Shown piece by piece: positions 25,541-37,813 of a stretch of 64,000 nt of DNA; the first letter of the stretch is position 1, and every line of letters starts with the position of its first letter. The notes beneath the pieces are model-generated. The model saw only the letters and a list, made by a program, of their open reading frames with translations, had not been told where the DNA came from and did not search any database. Location of the stretch: assembly GCA_043228905.1 (NCBI GenBank), contig JBHGNT010000010.1:15562001-15626000 (forward strand), written 5' to 3'. The position numbers and the translations under genes are program-made. This stretch comes from Azolla caroliniana. Lineage: Eukaryota; Polypodiophyta.

Positions 25541-27929
25541 ACTTTTCACCCCAAAAACACAAATATCTATGTTTATACAAATAGCATCAACTTCCAAAAG
25601 CATGAGTGTCACTGCATCATTGAGAAATCTATGTTTATATATAAATAGAATCAACTTCAAGAAGCACAAGTATCACCATATCATTATTTCTCACTTCTAT
25701 AGATTTATGGTTATGCAACATCAACATTCTTCAAAGTATATCAAAGTTTTCATGTAAAATTATGCAATATTGACACTATATTTCATAGTTGTCATGGATA
25801 TGTGTCATGTAGTGCTTATTGTGGCCTTTGTGATAGGTTTGGAGAATATGTTTCACTTTACGACTTGCTAATATAATATCTTAATCCAACTTTTTTTAAA
25901 TGACTACATCGCGTTTTGGTTCGATAGGAGAAGCCATTTTGATTATGGTGGTATAGATATGCAACCACATGAGCATAGCTAGAACTTGATAAGAGGAAAG
26001 GCCAACTTCTCATAGAAAGCATCTTTAATTTGCAATATAAAATTGTTCTTATAAACAACTAATGAGGTGAACATTGCATTTGGCAACCTCAATTAGATAT
26101 CATATTAAGAAATGAATAAAAACTTATAACCATTATGAGTTATTTAGAAGTATTTCATAACAAATCCTTGTGGAAAGAGTTCATCCTCACAATACCAATT
26201 GAATAATGTCAATTCATCACTTGAAATTATAGGCTTCTTACAAGTTCACATTTGTTCTTTAGTTTAGTACACATTTATATATGTTTCCTTCAATTCAACA
26301 AATTTTTAGCTCAAAACCTTGTATGTGAGGTACCTCAAAGTTCACAATCACTTAAATGTGGATAGAAAAGAAAAGAGAATAGTGCAAAATGGAACAAGGC
26401 CATGTGTATGCACATGGCATTATTTATAAAATATTGTAGATAAGGAGGTGGCATTATAAGTTTAGTTTGTTTGGAAGTCATGGAGAGTCAAAGGTCGTCG
26501 AAAACTTAGATTATATGTGGTGACAATTAAATGTAAGACCTACCAATGATCACATGCTATTATTGTTATATTGGTGAGAGAAAAATATTGTAAGACAAAC
26601 ATAATTTTAGTTACTTGAGTTGTTTAAGTGCAATGGATGTTGCCTACAAAGGAATATGCTTGTTGATGAGGCCGAGAGGATGCCATATGAAAACATGTTT
26701 GTTTGGAATTGTTTTGTATGTTGTAGCTAATATGCCTTTTCAAAAACTAATGGAAGTATATTTTGTTATGAAAAATAAAAATAAAAATTGTAAGCTTTTG
26801 GGCGGACAAGCTCAAGTTGTAGCCTTCAGGTGTTTTTCGTTAATACTACTAAAGAAAATCTTTGAAGAAAAAAAAAGGATGTTGCCTATAGAAAAAGGCT
26901 TGTACACATGGATATAGTTGTCAAACTTCAAGGGTCCCAAAGGTAAAGCTAAGAGTTCCTTCGTACATTCAACAATAGGAATGGGATGGCCAACCATCTA
27001 AGTCAATTGGGAATAGTTCTTGAAGATTAGAGCTCACGAGTGATGATACAGAAAACACGACAAACATGAAATCTTTTCACACTTGATTCGGAAAGGCAAG
27101 GAGGGTGTAAGTTCTCATGTGAGCATGACATAGATATCCAATATTTGTTAATAATAAGTGGCTACTTTCAACATTCTCTTTTTTCTAACTGTATACTGAT
27201 GTTATATCTTTTAACTTTGTCTTTTACGAAAGATTCTAAAAGGGTCTTGTCGAAGAGGTTAGAAATAAAAAATGTCTAAAAGCCAATCTTAGGGCTTATA
27301 CTACTAATCTACATGTTTGGGGCCTGGGCTACCAATTTGGTCAATTGAACCAAGTAGTTCATTTGAATATGTTGCAAATGCATTCTAATTTTATGCTTTG
27401 ACGAGGAGAGGAGGCGGTAATTGTTGCTAAAAATGGACGTTTCATCCTATATATATTTGACTTTGACTCGCTTAAAGCATTGTATGGGTACAAGTTGATC
27501 TTATTTTCATGAAGTCTAATTTAAAATACTTAAGGTCTACTAGTTGAACACTCAGACCTCCCAACGTTATAATCTTGCAAAAGTTAAAGAACTATAGAAG
27601 TAACCTATCCACAATGACTTATTTGCCTTCTCATGAGAGATGTATTAATATCTCATAATGTTCCTACAAACTCCATTTCCTAAAATGCAAATGAAATATA
27701 CATATACCTACTTGTTCACTACAAAATGTAGAGTTAAATAAAGCCTCAAAGTCTAGGTAAAACTTTTTTGTTATTCATTTCACATTATGATGCAACAATA
27801 TAAGGTGGAGCAAAATGAGATTTTTTTTGAACTCCAAATGAGAGCTTGGTATGCCTTTGGCATTTAGATAGAAATAATTGGTTAAGAGGGTGATTCCCCT
27901 ATTTATGTATAGTTTTTCTGTAATAATCT
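25541..27929. other. intergenic DNA, no gene supported
   Basis: Frames at 25858-26058 (-) and 26615-26917 (+) have no recognised domain. The phrase GGATGTTGCCTA occurs at about 26635 and 26878, a weak local duplication. Nothing else is identifiable. Confidence 0.45.
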
Positions 27930-27977
27930 CTCCGAGCTAATGGGAAAGTAGCTTCTTTTTGGAATAAATAAATAAAT
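27930..27977 (+). mobile_element. LINE 3'-end fragment (+)
   Basis: Contains GAGCTAATGGGAAAGTAGC, then TTCTTTTTGGAATAAATAAATAAA: the same 3'-terminal signature as the fragments at 24827, 25142 and 46960, with an A-rich tail. The 5' extent is unclear. Confidence 0.45.
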
Positions 27978-30945
27978 TTGGTTAAGAGGTTAAGTTGTTA
28001 GAGACCCTAATCTCAAAGGCACATTATGGATAGACCTACAACCAAGAATATGAATAGGCCTCGGCTGAGTGATGCCAATCTAAAAATTCTCAGGATATTT
28101 TTGGAGAATCGATGAACGCATAAGAATTGACGCATACAATTGTATCGAGAAAGGCAACTTGAAATTTTGCCCTTTCCTGTTTGAATGCCAATTTCTTAGG
28201 AGCTTCTACACTATGGATCACCCTTCCTTTTAATGAAACTCTAGAAATGACCTTGATTCTCTTTAAAACCATGGAGATTTTTCAAGAATGCATGAAAAAT
28301 GAGGGGTGTTTCTAGAGTTTTTTTCGAAAACATAGTCTTATATATGGAAATGTGAAAGGGATACAAGATCATACAACTACTTTGAAAACTTGGCATGTGC
28401 ACAATATCCGTTATGAGCCCCTTGGATAATAATGGGTCGCCTTCTAAAACTAGGCCCTCATTCAAAGTGTGGTGCGCACAATGCAATCAGAACATTAAGA
28501 ATTATGCACGGTTCATTAAATATACTTTCAACAATCTTTCGGATCATGATGCTCATTGATGCATCTAATCATGAAAGAATCTCTTAAGTGCATGAGCATT
28601 TATGGCCAGTGTCATCACATGATTTTAAATCAAACAACATTACACATTCAAATCTCACACGCTTGGAGCTTGACAAGCAATACATGGAACTCGAAAAGGA
28701 AACTTCAAGTTAACATTTTCGTTATCCTATCTACTTTTTCCACATTCTTGAATGTAAATATAGTGTCTAATGAGTATGCTATATGTTATGGTCAAGGTCA
28801 CGAATAGATTGTTATTGTCTCGTTTTGGCTTAATAATGGTAGGCCCATAACACGTAGCCTTGTAGGTTATACCAATAACAAGATCCATGATCTAGTAGTT
28901 ATTCTCATTTGTACAATCAAAATATCATGGGATTAATCAACTAAAATAAATAAATAGCACCTCGTTTTATGAACTATGAATCATCATATCATGTGCATAT
29001 CAAAAGTCATGATTTGATCATCTATGATATTTTGAAATTAATTAAAGGTGATTGCACTTTTGTATTCAAAACCATGTTTAGTTCATGCAATATATTAATA
29101 TGTGTGATTCTGACAATACAAATGCATTGGAATGCTAAATGATCAGTTATAATATGCTCTACTTGACATCTGTCATTTTGTTTTTGCTTCAACAAATTAT
29201 GTCTAGTGTATTATAGACGCAATTCTAATACAATCAATGACTCAAACATGGGTCCAATGATTGTTGTTACCTATTTCATATGGATATATTTGAGGAATAA
29301 CCTTCTAATGGCATAACAACAAACCAACTATAATTTTATTGCATTCTATGAATATATGATGCAATATAAGAAATTAAATTCCATTCATTGGAAGCCACAA
29401 AGCTTAGGATTTTGTCTATTAAGTATATCGCAAGTAAAAGGTGGAAGGGGCTACTCCAACCTACTCATGAGAAACTTTTGTGACTTTGATATAAAAATGA
29501 CCAATGTAGGGCATTACCCTTTAAAATTAGTGTAGTTATCTACTTTCCACGTAAATCTACCCTTGTGCAAGCCAAGGACCATCCACGAACTACATCTATA
29601 TTGCAACCGTTGTTTTCAAAAAATGTGGATGAAATTCAAGAAATGCCCTAAAACAATATTCTCGATTTACGGCCACGATATTGAAATAGACGATTCGGAA
29701 TACACCTTGGTATCCTAATCTGGATAGAAATAAGCTTACATTCATTAAATATCTCCCATTACTACCCATCACAAGTAAAACAGTAGAATTCGTAAAAATG
29801 TCACTCATATTTGTTTGAACAAAGTTGCACATATGTCTTGACTCGTAAGGATTGCTAGGCGATAGGTGAGATATGGTTAGTTGAGAAGGGGAGAGAGAAA
29901 TTATTAATTTACATGAGCCGTAATGTCGGGCATTACATGAGGGAGGAATGAGAAAGCGAACAAAACAAATAAATGAAACAAATCATTACCTGATACAGCA
30001 CAAGAAATAAATGTACAACTCATTAAATGATCAAATCGTTACATGTATATCCAAACAAGAAAAACCGGGAAATACTTTTTAACTAGAAACATAACTAGAA
30101 AAGGACACATCCTGGAAGTTTTGATGCGGTATGGACAAACATGTAAAGTAAAAACAGACTTGGGTCATCAAACAGATAAGCATTGGAAGTTGTACATTCA
30201 AAATGTTACAAATATCAACAACTTGATTCAATAGAGAAGAAGCCTAAAGGTCCATGATTTTTAGTGACGAAAAAACAACCCATGTGGATGTGATCACGCA
30301 CCATGAATGGCTCTAAGAAATCACCTACAAAGACAAACTCTAGTCTCTAACTATTCAAGTGCAAGGCCAAGGTACGTGGGCACGAAAACATTTCACGAAG
30401 CGACCCATGAATTTGTGTGATCAATTGTTGAATGGTTACATTTAATATCCCTAATGCATTTAGGTATTCTCTAACACAATGAAAATGAAATGCATAAATC
30501 TCCTAGTCCATCAAACGTGGTCCAATGATCTAATGGGTATGCATAACATGCCACACCTATTTTATGTTCTAATCCAAGGTACTAAAGTAGTACAAGGTTA
30601 GGAAAGTGAAACATAAGATTACGATGGAAAAATCTCTTTCAAATATAGAAAAGGATCATTTTGATCAATGACATGCTCTTCAAATCCCTCTTAACATCAA
30701 AGTTTTTATAGAAGCATCATCAGTTTTCAAGAGAATGGAACTCCAAAACAATGGTATGCCCTTGAGATCTAATTTTGCTAGGCTCTTGGGAGGGGTGGAG
30801 TGAAAGGGTCATCCAAGATAAAGATCAAATAGGTGTAACCTTGAAACAAATGAGATAATTTTAGAATAGGTTAGATCATTAAGGTTTATCAACCTAAGAG
30901 CTTCTCAATTATGATGATAAAAATGTAGGCTACAACTTAAGTGGT
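27978..30945. other. intergenic DNA, no gene supported
   Basis: AT-rich. Short frames such as 28241-28486 (-), 28556-28807 (+) and 29596-29832 (-) lack recognised motifs. Includes the 3' flank of the minus-strand OVATE gene. Confidence 0.45.
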
Positions 30946-33225
30946 TCATTCAAACAACTTCTCCCATACTTGGGCAAAAGCTTTCACAATGGTCCCATGG
31001 TGCTCCTTTACGTTTAGTGCTAAAAAACCATGGAGGAGATCTTCAAGACCCTTGGTCGAGTATATTTGATTCTCAAGAATCATATCGATCATGGAGTCTC
31101 TAAAATCTACCAACGGGTCACTGGAGCTTTTCACCATTGCGACACTCTTCCTTACCTTAACATTAACCTTACTTGCATTACGATCATTGCTACCTTCATC
31201 AGGACTTGTTAACAAATTGTAACTTCTCGAGTTCATTCTAATCACATTAGACTTGCATTTGTATACGAAACTACCTTCACTAAATTCCCCTTGGTTTGTT
31301 GTGGCTTCTCTTAGCAAATCATCATCATCATTACTTAGAGTCTTACAAAAACTTGATCCCCATGAGCTATTGTCATCATCCTCATTATCATCATTATGTG
31401 GTGGGAAGTGGCGGTGGGCTTGTTGATGATCTTCACCCAACACTAATTTCCACCTTGTTTGCGAGTTATCCGGTCGGGCAATGTCACAACCCGAAGTCCC
31501 TCTCCTTCTCCCTCTCCCTCTCCTTGCAATATCATTATGATATATCTTCATTTCGTCCATTGTGACTCTTCGTGAATCGTTGTCATAGACGTTGTAGAGG
31601 TTGTTGTTGATATTCGCATTGGCATGTCCACCATGCGAACACACGTTGCGTTTATCGTTATGATCAATTGAAGAAAGATCATTAACAATGCCATGCTTCA
31701 AGGGAGTGAAATGATCGACCAAGCAATGATTACAATCACTCGGAGGGGAAGGTGAGACACATCGGCGGTGTAAGTGCAACGGAGAAGAGGAAGGCCGAGG
31801 GTTCTTCGGAAGAAAAGCGAGACGGTTAGTAGAGCTCATGTGGTTACCAACAATGCTCGAGTTCAAGACATTAGGATCGGCACATAAATCCGAGCTCGAG
31901 CTCGGGCTCGAGGAGAGGCTGGGTCGACCAATTGTTGAGGGGACATCTCTTCTCTCGAGCGAGCTAGCCGAGAACAAGTTGTCGTCGCTAGTGAAGGACG
32001 GATCGACCGGATGCATCGGATAGGAATGAGGTTGTGTGGGATTCGGGGCTTCAAAGGAACTATACCCATGATCATCCCCATCGACCAATGTGTCACAAGT
32101 TGTGGCATTATCCCTAGGGCCACACCTTGAACCATACCCATGATCATCCCCATCAAGCAATGTGTCACAAGTTGTGGCATTATCCCTAGGGCCACACCTT
32201 GAACCATACCCATTATCATGCCCATTGACCAATGTGTCACAAGTTGTGGCCTCATCCCTAGGGTCACACCTTGTAAGGTCATTGGTATGTTGGGCCTCCT
32301 TCCTACCATGGCCATTGAATGCCACATCATGGATCACATTCTTCTTCATCTGAATCTTCTTCTTCTGATTGTTCTGCTTCTTCTTCTTCTTCTGCTTCTT
32401 GATCTTAATCTTCTCCTTCCTCTCCCCCCATTCGAGCAGAGGAGCTAATTGATCCTCGGATTGATTATTGCTTACACTACTACTATCGATTGAACCTTCA
32501 TTTCTGCTGCTATGTAACTGCTCCTTCTTGATCTCATCAGTAGCTTCTTCATTCTTTAATGTCTTTATATGCCCCCTCTCATGGATCTTCTTCTTCTTGT
32601 TGATGGGCCCCTTTGATAATCTTGTGAAACGCGATGAAGCAGAGCAATGGCAATCCACCAGAGAGGCGATGGTCACGTGCCTGACACTCTGCAGTGGCTT
32701 GTGGTGGGATTGAAGAGAGGCTACAGAACCATGCGGCGGCGAGTCTTGATCATCTGTTACAGCGGGTCGATTTGGGAGATGAGCTGCTGGGGATCGAAGA
32801 AGCATGAGTAGGGCAGGAGGTGCATTGGTCCGGAGGAGTGGAACAGGCGAGGGGAAGGGGGAGGGGGAAGGGGAGGGTGCAGGGGCCCCTGGAGGGTTCA
32901 AATTGTAATGACCTAAATGTGGAGGGGAAGAATCAGAGCAATGGAATTGTGGAGAGAAATCATCGCCATGATCGTGATATGGTAGATGTGGAGAAGGAGG
33001 AGGGTTAATCAGACTGTAATTGTAACACAATTGTGGTCCAGAAGGTGAGGGATGATTAGCAGGTCCATGGCTATACCTAATTTGAGCCAATTGTGGAGAA
33101 GAAGTAGATTCAGAAGAAGAAGAAGAAGATTCAGAAGAAGAAGACAACGATGATGATGATGATGAAGATGATTTCTTTGTGAGCTTTGGGAGCCAATTAA
33201 GACGAAGTTTAATGGATTTGCCCAT
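30946..33225 (-). CDS. OVATE family protein (OFP), unusually long
   Basis: Plant-specific nuclear transcriptional repressor/adaptor; the family shapes organs and cell walls through TRM, KNOX and BELL partners (family knowledge). The single-exon frame of 759 residues starts MGKSIKLRLNWLPKL, the short basic start seen in OFPs. The C-terminal OVATE domain (DUF623) occupies about 691-759, with DPLVDFRDSMIDMI, LEDLLHGFLALN and HHGTIVKAFAQVWEKLF. OFPs are usually some 150-420 residues. The extra length is low-complexity: Ser-rich 19-43, Pro-rich 75-145, Lys-rich blocks about 208-214 and 269-296 (possible nuclear signals), a three-fold 24-residue repeat at 319-390, and Asp/Asn-rich stretches. No frameshift or internal stop, so it appears functional. 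The start is supported by the conserved N-terminus. Confidence 0.87.
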   Translation of the reverse strand: MGKSIKLRLNWLPKLTKKSSSSSSSSLSSSSESSSSSSESTSSPQLAQIRYSHGPANHPSPSGPQLCYNYSLINPPPSPHLPYHDHGDDFSPQFHCSDSSPPHLGHYNLNPPGAPAPSPSPSPFPSPVPLLRTNAPPALLMLLRSPAAHLPNRPAVTDDQDSPPHGSVASLQSHHKPLQSVRHVTIASLVDCHCSASSRFTRLSKGPINKKKKIHERGHIKTLKNEEATDEIKKEQLHSSRNEGSIDSSSVSNNQSEDQLAPLLEWGERKEKIKIKKQKKKKKQNNQKKKIQMKKNVIHDVAFNGHGRKEAQHTNDLTRCDPRDEATTCDTLVNGHDNGYGSRCGPRDNATTCDTLLDGDDHGYGSRCGPRDNATTCDTLVDGDDHGYSSFEAPNPTQPHSYPMHPVDPSFTSDDNLFSASSLERRDVPSTIGRPSLSSSPSSSSDLCADPNVLNSSIVGNHMSSTNRLAFLPKNPRPSSSPLHLHRRCVSPSPPSDCNHCLVDHFTPLKHGIVNDLSSIDHNDKRNVCSHGGHANANINNNLYNVYDNDSRRVTMDEMKIYHNDIARRGRGRRRGTSGCDIARPDNSQTRWKLVLGEDHQQAHRHFPPHNDDNEDDDNSSWGSSFCKTLSNDDDDLLREATTNQGEFSEGSFVYKCKSNVIRMNSRSYNLLTSPDEGSNDRNASKVNVKVRKSVAMVKSSSDPLVDFRDSMIDMILENQIYSTKGLEDLLHGFLALNVKEHHGTIVKAFAQVWEKLFE
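32056..32271 (-). repeat. three 72-bp tandem repeats inside the OFP gene
   Basis: Three head-to-tail 72-bp units encode 24-residue repeats starting RC-D/G-PRD-E/N-ATTCDTL and ending in HDNGYGS or DDHGYGS/DDHGYSS (residues 319-342, 343-366, 367-390). Units 2 and 3 are nearly identical, so the expansion is recent and in frame. Confidence 0.9.
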
Positions 33226-33376
33226 AATTTATGTATACATATTTAGTAATGGTTAAATTTTTTTGAGTCAGATGACATTATATATATGTATAGTGGTGGT
33301 CGAAAATTACATATAAATTCTTACAAATTTTAGGGAAATACCCAACGAATTCTGACAGTAGGTAAGATTTCGGAAA

Positions 33377-33488
33377 ATATATATAAAGAGAAAGAAGGAG
33401 ATGGAGGGGGAGATTGAAGGGAACAGAAAGAATGGAGGAGTTGGGCGATGGCAGAAGAAGAAGAAGAAGAAGAAGAAGAAGAAGAAGA
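33377..33488 (-). promoter_or_regulatory. putative OFP promoter: TATA-like box and (TTC)12 tract
   Basis: On the gene strand a (TTC)n tract (33453-33488) lies upstream of a TTTATATATATTTT box (33377-33390), about 150 bp before the ATG at 33225. A second AT-rich box lies at 33280-33292. CT-rich tracts beside TATA boxes are common in plant core promoters. The transcription start is not determined. Confidence 0.4.
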
Positions 33489-36019
33489 GGCGATGATCCC
33501 ATCTGTGCGTATTTATTTAATTTGTCTGTTTCCTTTATTTCTTTTATTTGTTTGTTAAAATTTCGTCCTACTGTAATATACTCGAATGCAATGGGAACCA
33601 TTCGTTTATTTCATACGAATGCATACGAATGCGTGTGTTATCAAAACATTCTTATGTTTTTACTTCTCTTTTTTTTTTTTTAATTTACAGTTTTTACCTT
33701 TAACTTTCTTACCTTATAATAAATAATGAATACCAAAGTATTGTTATTTTTCATACTTTGAGTAATGGCGAATGAGTGAAACATTCTCGAATGCGAATGC
33801 ACGTATGGTGCATACTATGTTTGTTTTATTTATTTATTTATTTTTCGTTTAATTTTATTTCTTGTCTTTGCAAGAGAGAGATGTATGTATGAATCCTATC
33901 AGGCAAAAGACTGAATCATCACATACTAATGTTTTTGGAAAATAATTAATATCTTTTATTTTTTGTAAAAAATTAAAATTTTTTAATATCTTTTATTTCC
34001 ACGAATATTCAACAACAATTTATTTGTTTATGATTCTCTCATGATTTGCCACGTGTACGAAGCAAGCCCCCTCGAACCTTTGTCCCTAGAAGTTCCGGCT
34101 GGCCGGCCGTCCGGACGTTTTGTCCACTTCGTAAACAAACACACCCTAGAACTCTGATGTCCCCCACCGACCGGCCATCCATTTTTAGTGAATCGGGCAG
34201 GGGCCCCGCATCACATCCCGGCATGTCCCATCAAAACAGTTTGCAGAGAAAATATTGATATTGGTGTGGAACGTTTGAACACAGTCCATGGAAAAGTAGA
34301 CCATATCGATGCTCGCTGACATCTCTCGTATGTAAAAAAGCCATGCTCGTCTCATGTGTTTATTATGAAATTTTTGTTGCTGCTTCTTTTTAAATGAAAT
34401 ATTGTGTTGTTAGAAGCTTCCCCTTTCCAGCTTTAGGTTGTAAATCGCGAGTATGTATTTATTTGGCATCAATTAAGTCTACCAACAAGTGATGGTCATC
34501 TCTCCTATGTGTGAATAGAGAATGAAGGATATGGCCAAATTTCCACCCTACATGGGGGGGTTTATTATCCACGGATATATTTTGTGTCATGGCACTTATC
34601 CGCCCTAAGGTTATAGCCAATCTTACGAAACCTAACATGTCCGCTTTTGGGCTTACTAGATGACAACATCAAACACGACCTATGACATTATAGTTAAACT
34701 TAAGTGCATTTTCATGACAATGTAGTTCTAAAAACCATTAAACATCCAAACGATGACTTTACCCTCAGTATTTATAATTCCAAATGAAGCAAAGGGAAAG
34801 AAAGCTAGAATGCAAATAATTGTTATCCATAAGCAAAACTCGATACCATGCGTTGTCGTTTTCTAACACGTATCATGATGCTTATTATTTGAACTGTGGA
34901 TTTTTATTTATTTCTGTGAGGTGATGTGCATCCATTTTGACATTTCATGTGAATCACATGATCATATTTTTACAACTTGTGTAAAGTGTAAAGCAATGTA
35001 GAGAGGCAATGGAGACTAATCACTTTGCAAAGTGAGTCCTTGCAAAAGTCAGATAATTGGGGCAATATTCAAGCTCATCATCATTGAAGACAAACATTTG
35101 AATATTTTCAAAGGGTGTGAACTTTGGAACTACATACAAATTAAGCTACTTGCTTTTTATTATTATGCTCTCCTTACTTTCCCAATTGATATGTGGATGG
35201 AGAAGGATATATGTGTAATTCATGTCTAATAGTGAATTTATTGGGGTTCATCATACTATTTGGGTGGGACAAAAATATGATTTATATCAAAACCCCCAAA
35301 TTATACTTGCCCATGATTCAAGTTGGCGTGAAACTTTTGATAACTCACATCAAGTTTGGTTGAATATTTTGGTTCAAACTAAGGACATTGTCACCTTTGA
35401 GATAGAAGTCTAAAATCATGGATTCGGAGATTAGCATAAAAGTCTATGCAAAACCTTTAGGCAAATTGCAATTAGCATTTTCAATGATGCATGTGTTATT
35501 CAAGACACGTGTTGAATCATCAAATGTCCTATTGAGTATTCAATTCTTAGAATACAAGTACTTCCCCAAAACTTCCCTCTACGGTCCCTTTTTTGGCAAG
35601 TTCACTCCTCTCTTCAACCCTATAATTCACATGGTTGAGTAAGGACGAGACCTCATGCAATGGTCATACATGGTTTGTAGGCAACGACCACAAGAAAGAA
35701 TAGAAGAGGGGGAATATGAATCTCCCTTTTCTTGTATCTAAAAATGATAATTAAAAAACGTGTTGCTTAATCTTATGTATTTTACCTTGGATGTTTAGCT
35801 ACACATTTCAGCATTGAAACATTGTTAAATTTTAGCAAACATAGATAAACGTCACGATTAATAACATTTTCTATAACACATGGCAATGCATGTTGTCAAA
35901 ACAAGACACATCGATAAATGATTTGTTTGGTGTTTGATCCTTCTTTAAGTGTGCGTATATCGAAACACGATCTCAATAACATATTCAAATGTTCTAGGAT
36001 CTTTATAATAATGCGCTAT
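33489..36019. other. intergenic DNA with a GC-rich island
   Basis: Mostly AT-rich. 34050-34230 is GC- and CpG-rich with palindromic phrases (GGCCGGCC, GTCCGGAC), out of keeping with its surroundings; no gene is recognised in it. Frames at 35032-35642 (+) carry no known motif. Confidence 0.45.
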
Positions 36020-36400
36020 CTAATGATAGTTTGCATTTGGAATGCCATTAAGAAAATAAGCGATTAACCCTCGAGTCTCGATTTTTGAATTTGTGTTTGT
36101 GTACTATAATACAATGCTTTGGAGAGCATAATGACTTACTAGATAAAATCATTAGGTTTTGTGTTGCTTCAATTTGAGAAATTGACGTGTAAAGATGTCA
36201 ACAAAGTTATCCCATGCATAAGACAATTTATTTGCAATATAAAAGATTGCCTAACCAAGTGACAACTTTCCCACGCAACTCTTGAGTGAGATAGGTTATT
36301 TCCATACTATCAAGATTAGGGTGAAGTTCAAAATGAGACTCTCAAATACCTAGCCAAGTGAAAATTGCTTCCTCGACTATTTATTTTTTAACACCATCAA
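36020..36400 (-). pseudogene. degraded Ty3/gypsy gag relic
   Basis: Runs parallel, with many changes, to the gag region of the intact chromovirus at about 41590-41980. Shared phrases include GTTCAAAATGAGACTC/GCTCAAAATGAGACTC, the CAAGTG-AAATTGCTTCCTCG region and the GGAATGCCATT-A-AAAACAAGC region. All frames are broken. It is an old copy of a related element, independent of the element at 37349-44398. Confidence 0.6.
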
Positions 36401-36736
36401 ATTACTTTAGATCAAATGAAGGTTCAACGTGATAGTCATCCTTTGTGTCAACATCCATTTGCATATTGGCAATATAAGATTTGAGAATATCATGAGATTT
36501 GGGAGTTTTGAAAACTCATGTAAAGTCATTAAGGTCATTGAGTGTTGTTGGTGGAAATAATTTTTTAAGCAAGACCTTGTCATTAAACATTTAGTAATAA
36601 TTGATATGAGAAGCCTTGTAAGCTTGACAAGTTCTCTTTTATTATGTTTATTGTTGGCTTCCTTAGACATCCAACTTTTGTTAGTGTAAAATCGTACACA
36701 ATTATATCCACCTCACTAATGTCAAGGGTCGATGTG

Positions 36737-37153
36737 TGTTGAGATATCAAGCTCAACTACATTTAGTTAGTTAGTCAACACATGTAACTTAGTAGTTACC
36801 TAAATAGAATCTAGTTAGTGTGTTGACCGTAAAGCCTTAAATAGGATTTTGTACTTGAGTGGGATACATGTAGATCCTCCACTCCCATGATCATTTAATA
36901 TAGGACTTACACCTTTGTACCTATACATGTGCACCTTTGCACATGAGATGTATATATACCTCATTGTGAGTATTTTTGTATTAGATGATGCTTTTTAATA
37001 TACACTCTCGTTAGTCATCCCCCATTTATATTATTGTTCATAAGTGTATCTTCCTCTCACACACATACACACACATATCACATAACCTTCCGTTGCTTAA
37101 CTACGCACATAATTAGTCACGAATTAACCCTAGTTAATTACCTATTATAAACA
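36737..37153 (+). mobile_element. solo LTR 1 (+)
   Basis: A 417-bp unit begins TGTTGAGATATC and ends TAAACA, flanked by the perfect 5-bp duplication ATGTG (36732-36736 and 37154-37158). A related LTR in opposite orientation lies at 48286-48719. It has a TATA-like TGTATATATACC near 36950. Element type is probably copia, since TGTTGAGA is also the start of the copia LTR at 61243. It interrupts the 3' end of the transposase pseudogene. Confidence 0.85.
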
Positions 37154-37158
37154 ATGTG

Positions 37159-37343
37159 TTCTGAATATTTATTTTCCTCCTTTTATTTTCTCTTGACGTT
37201 GGGCATTCCATAATCTCCAGTGTGTACGTGCCTGTAAATGTATTCTTGCTTCTAGTGTTGTACCAATGCACCTTTATAGACTTGATTAGTGATATGCTTT
37301 CATGCATCACTACATCCACAACTTTACCAATCCAAAATTGGTA
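37159..37343 (-). pseudogene. 3' fragment of DUF7869-type transposase pseudogene
   Basis: On the minus strand this reads YQFWIGKVVDV, then HWYNTRSK and TLEIMECPTSRENKRR. It continues the frame that stops at the retroelement junction at 44403. The chromovirus inserted between these parts and solo LTR 1 inserted just after, so the original stop is not certain. The pattern WIGKV plus HW-N-T-SK resembles the C-terminal part of DUF7869 proteins. Confidence 0.5.
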
Positions 37344-37348
37344 GCCTG

Positions 37349-37813
37349 TATTAGAGATTAGGTACTAAAGTAAGCATAAAATAAGGATATATCAATGATA
37401 GATCTAGAAAGAATAGAGAGAAAAGAGAGAAAGAAGGGTGCCGATCCACCCGACCACCCCCGAGCGAAGGGATCGAGACGGACTCGAGCCTCGATCGGCG
37501 TCCCATACCACCGCCTTGGCGTCGAGTCGTACCTGGATGATAGCGCGCTTGCTACAAGAGTCGTTCCACTCACGGACAGAGTCTCGACGTAGTCAATGCA
37601 TGATGAAATGAGGGTAGCTAGGCCTCTTATTTATAGTAATTCTCAAGGCCCCCAGCCATGTTCACACTTGGCCTCATGGGTTGTCTCAATCCCGAGGATT
37701 AAAAGTAATCCTCCCCTTCTTTAGACTCTTTGTTTAACCCTCACACTTATCCACGTGTATAGAATACTACGACAATTCTCACCACGGGATATTATATGGT
37801 CATGCCCGTAACA
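37349..37813 (-). repeat. 3' LTR of the chromovirus
   Basis: 465 bp, no difference seen from 43934-44398. In element orientation it starts TGTTACGGG and ends CTCTAATA. Contains a CpG-rich middle part and short open frames that are identical in both LTRs. Confidence 0.92.

Noticed and set aside
31863-32330. Minus-strand frame with repeats of VQGVALGIMPQLVTH type
   Set aside because: A shadow of the 72-bp tandem repeats of the OVATE gene in another frame; the OVATE frame is complete and explains the repeats.
36407-36670. Separate minus-strand gene of 87 codons
   Set aside because: It sits beside the degraded gag relic with no domain of its own; most likely part of old retroelement debris.
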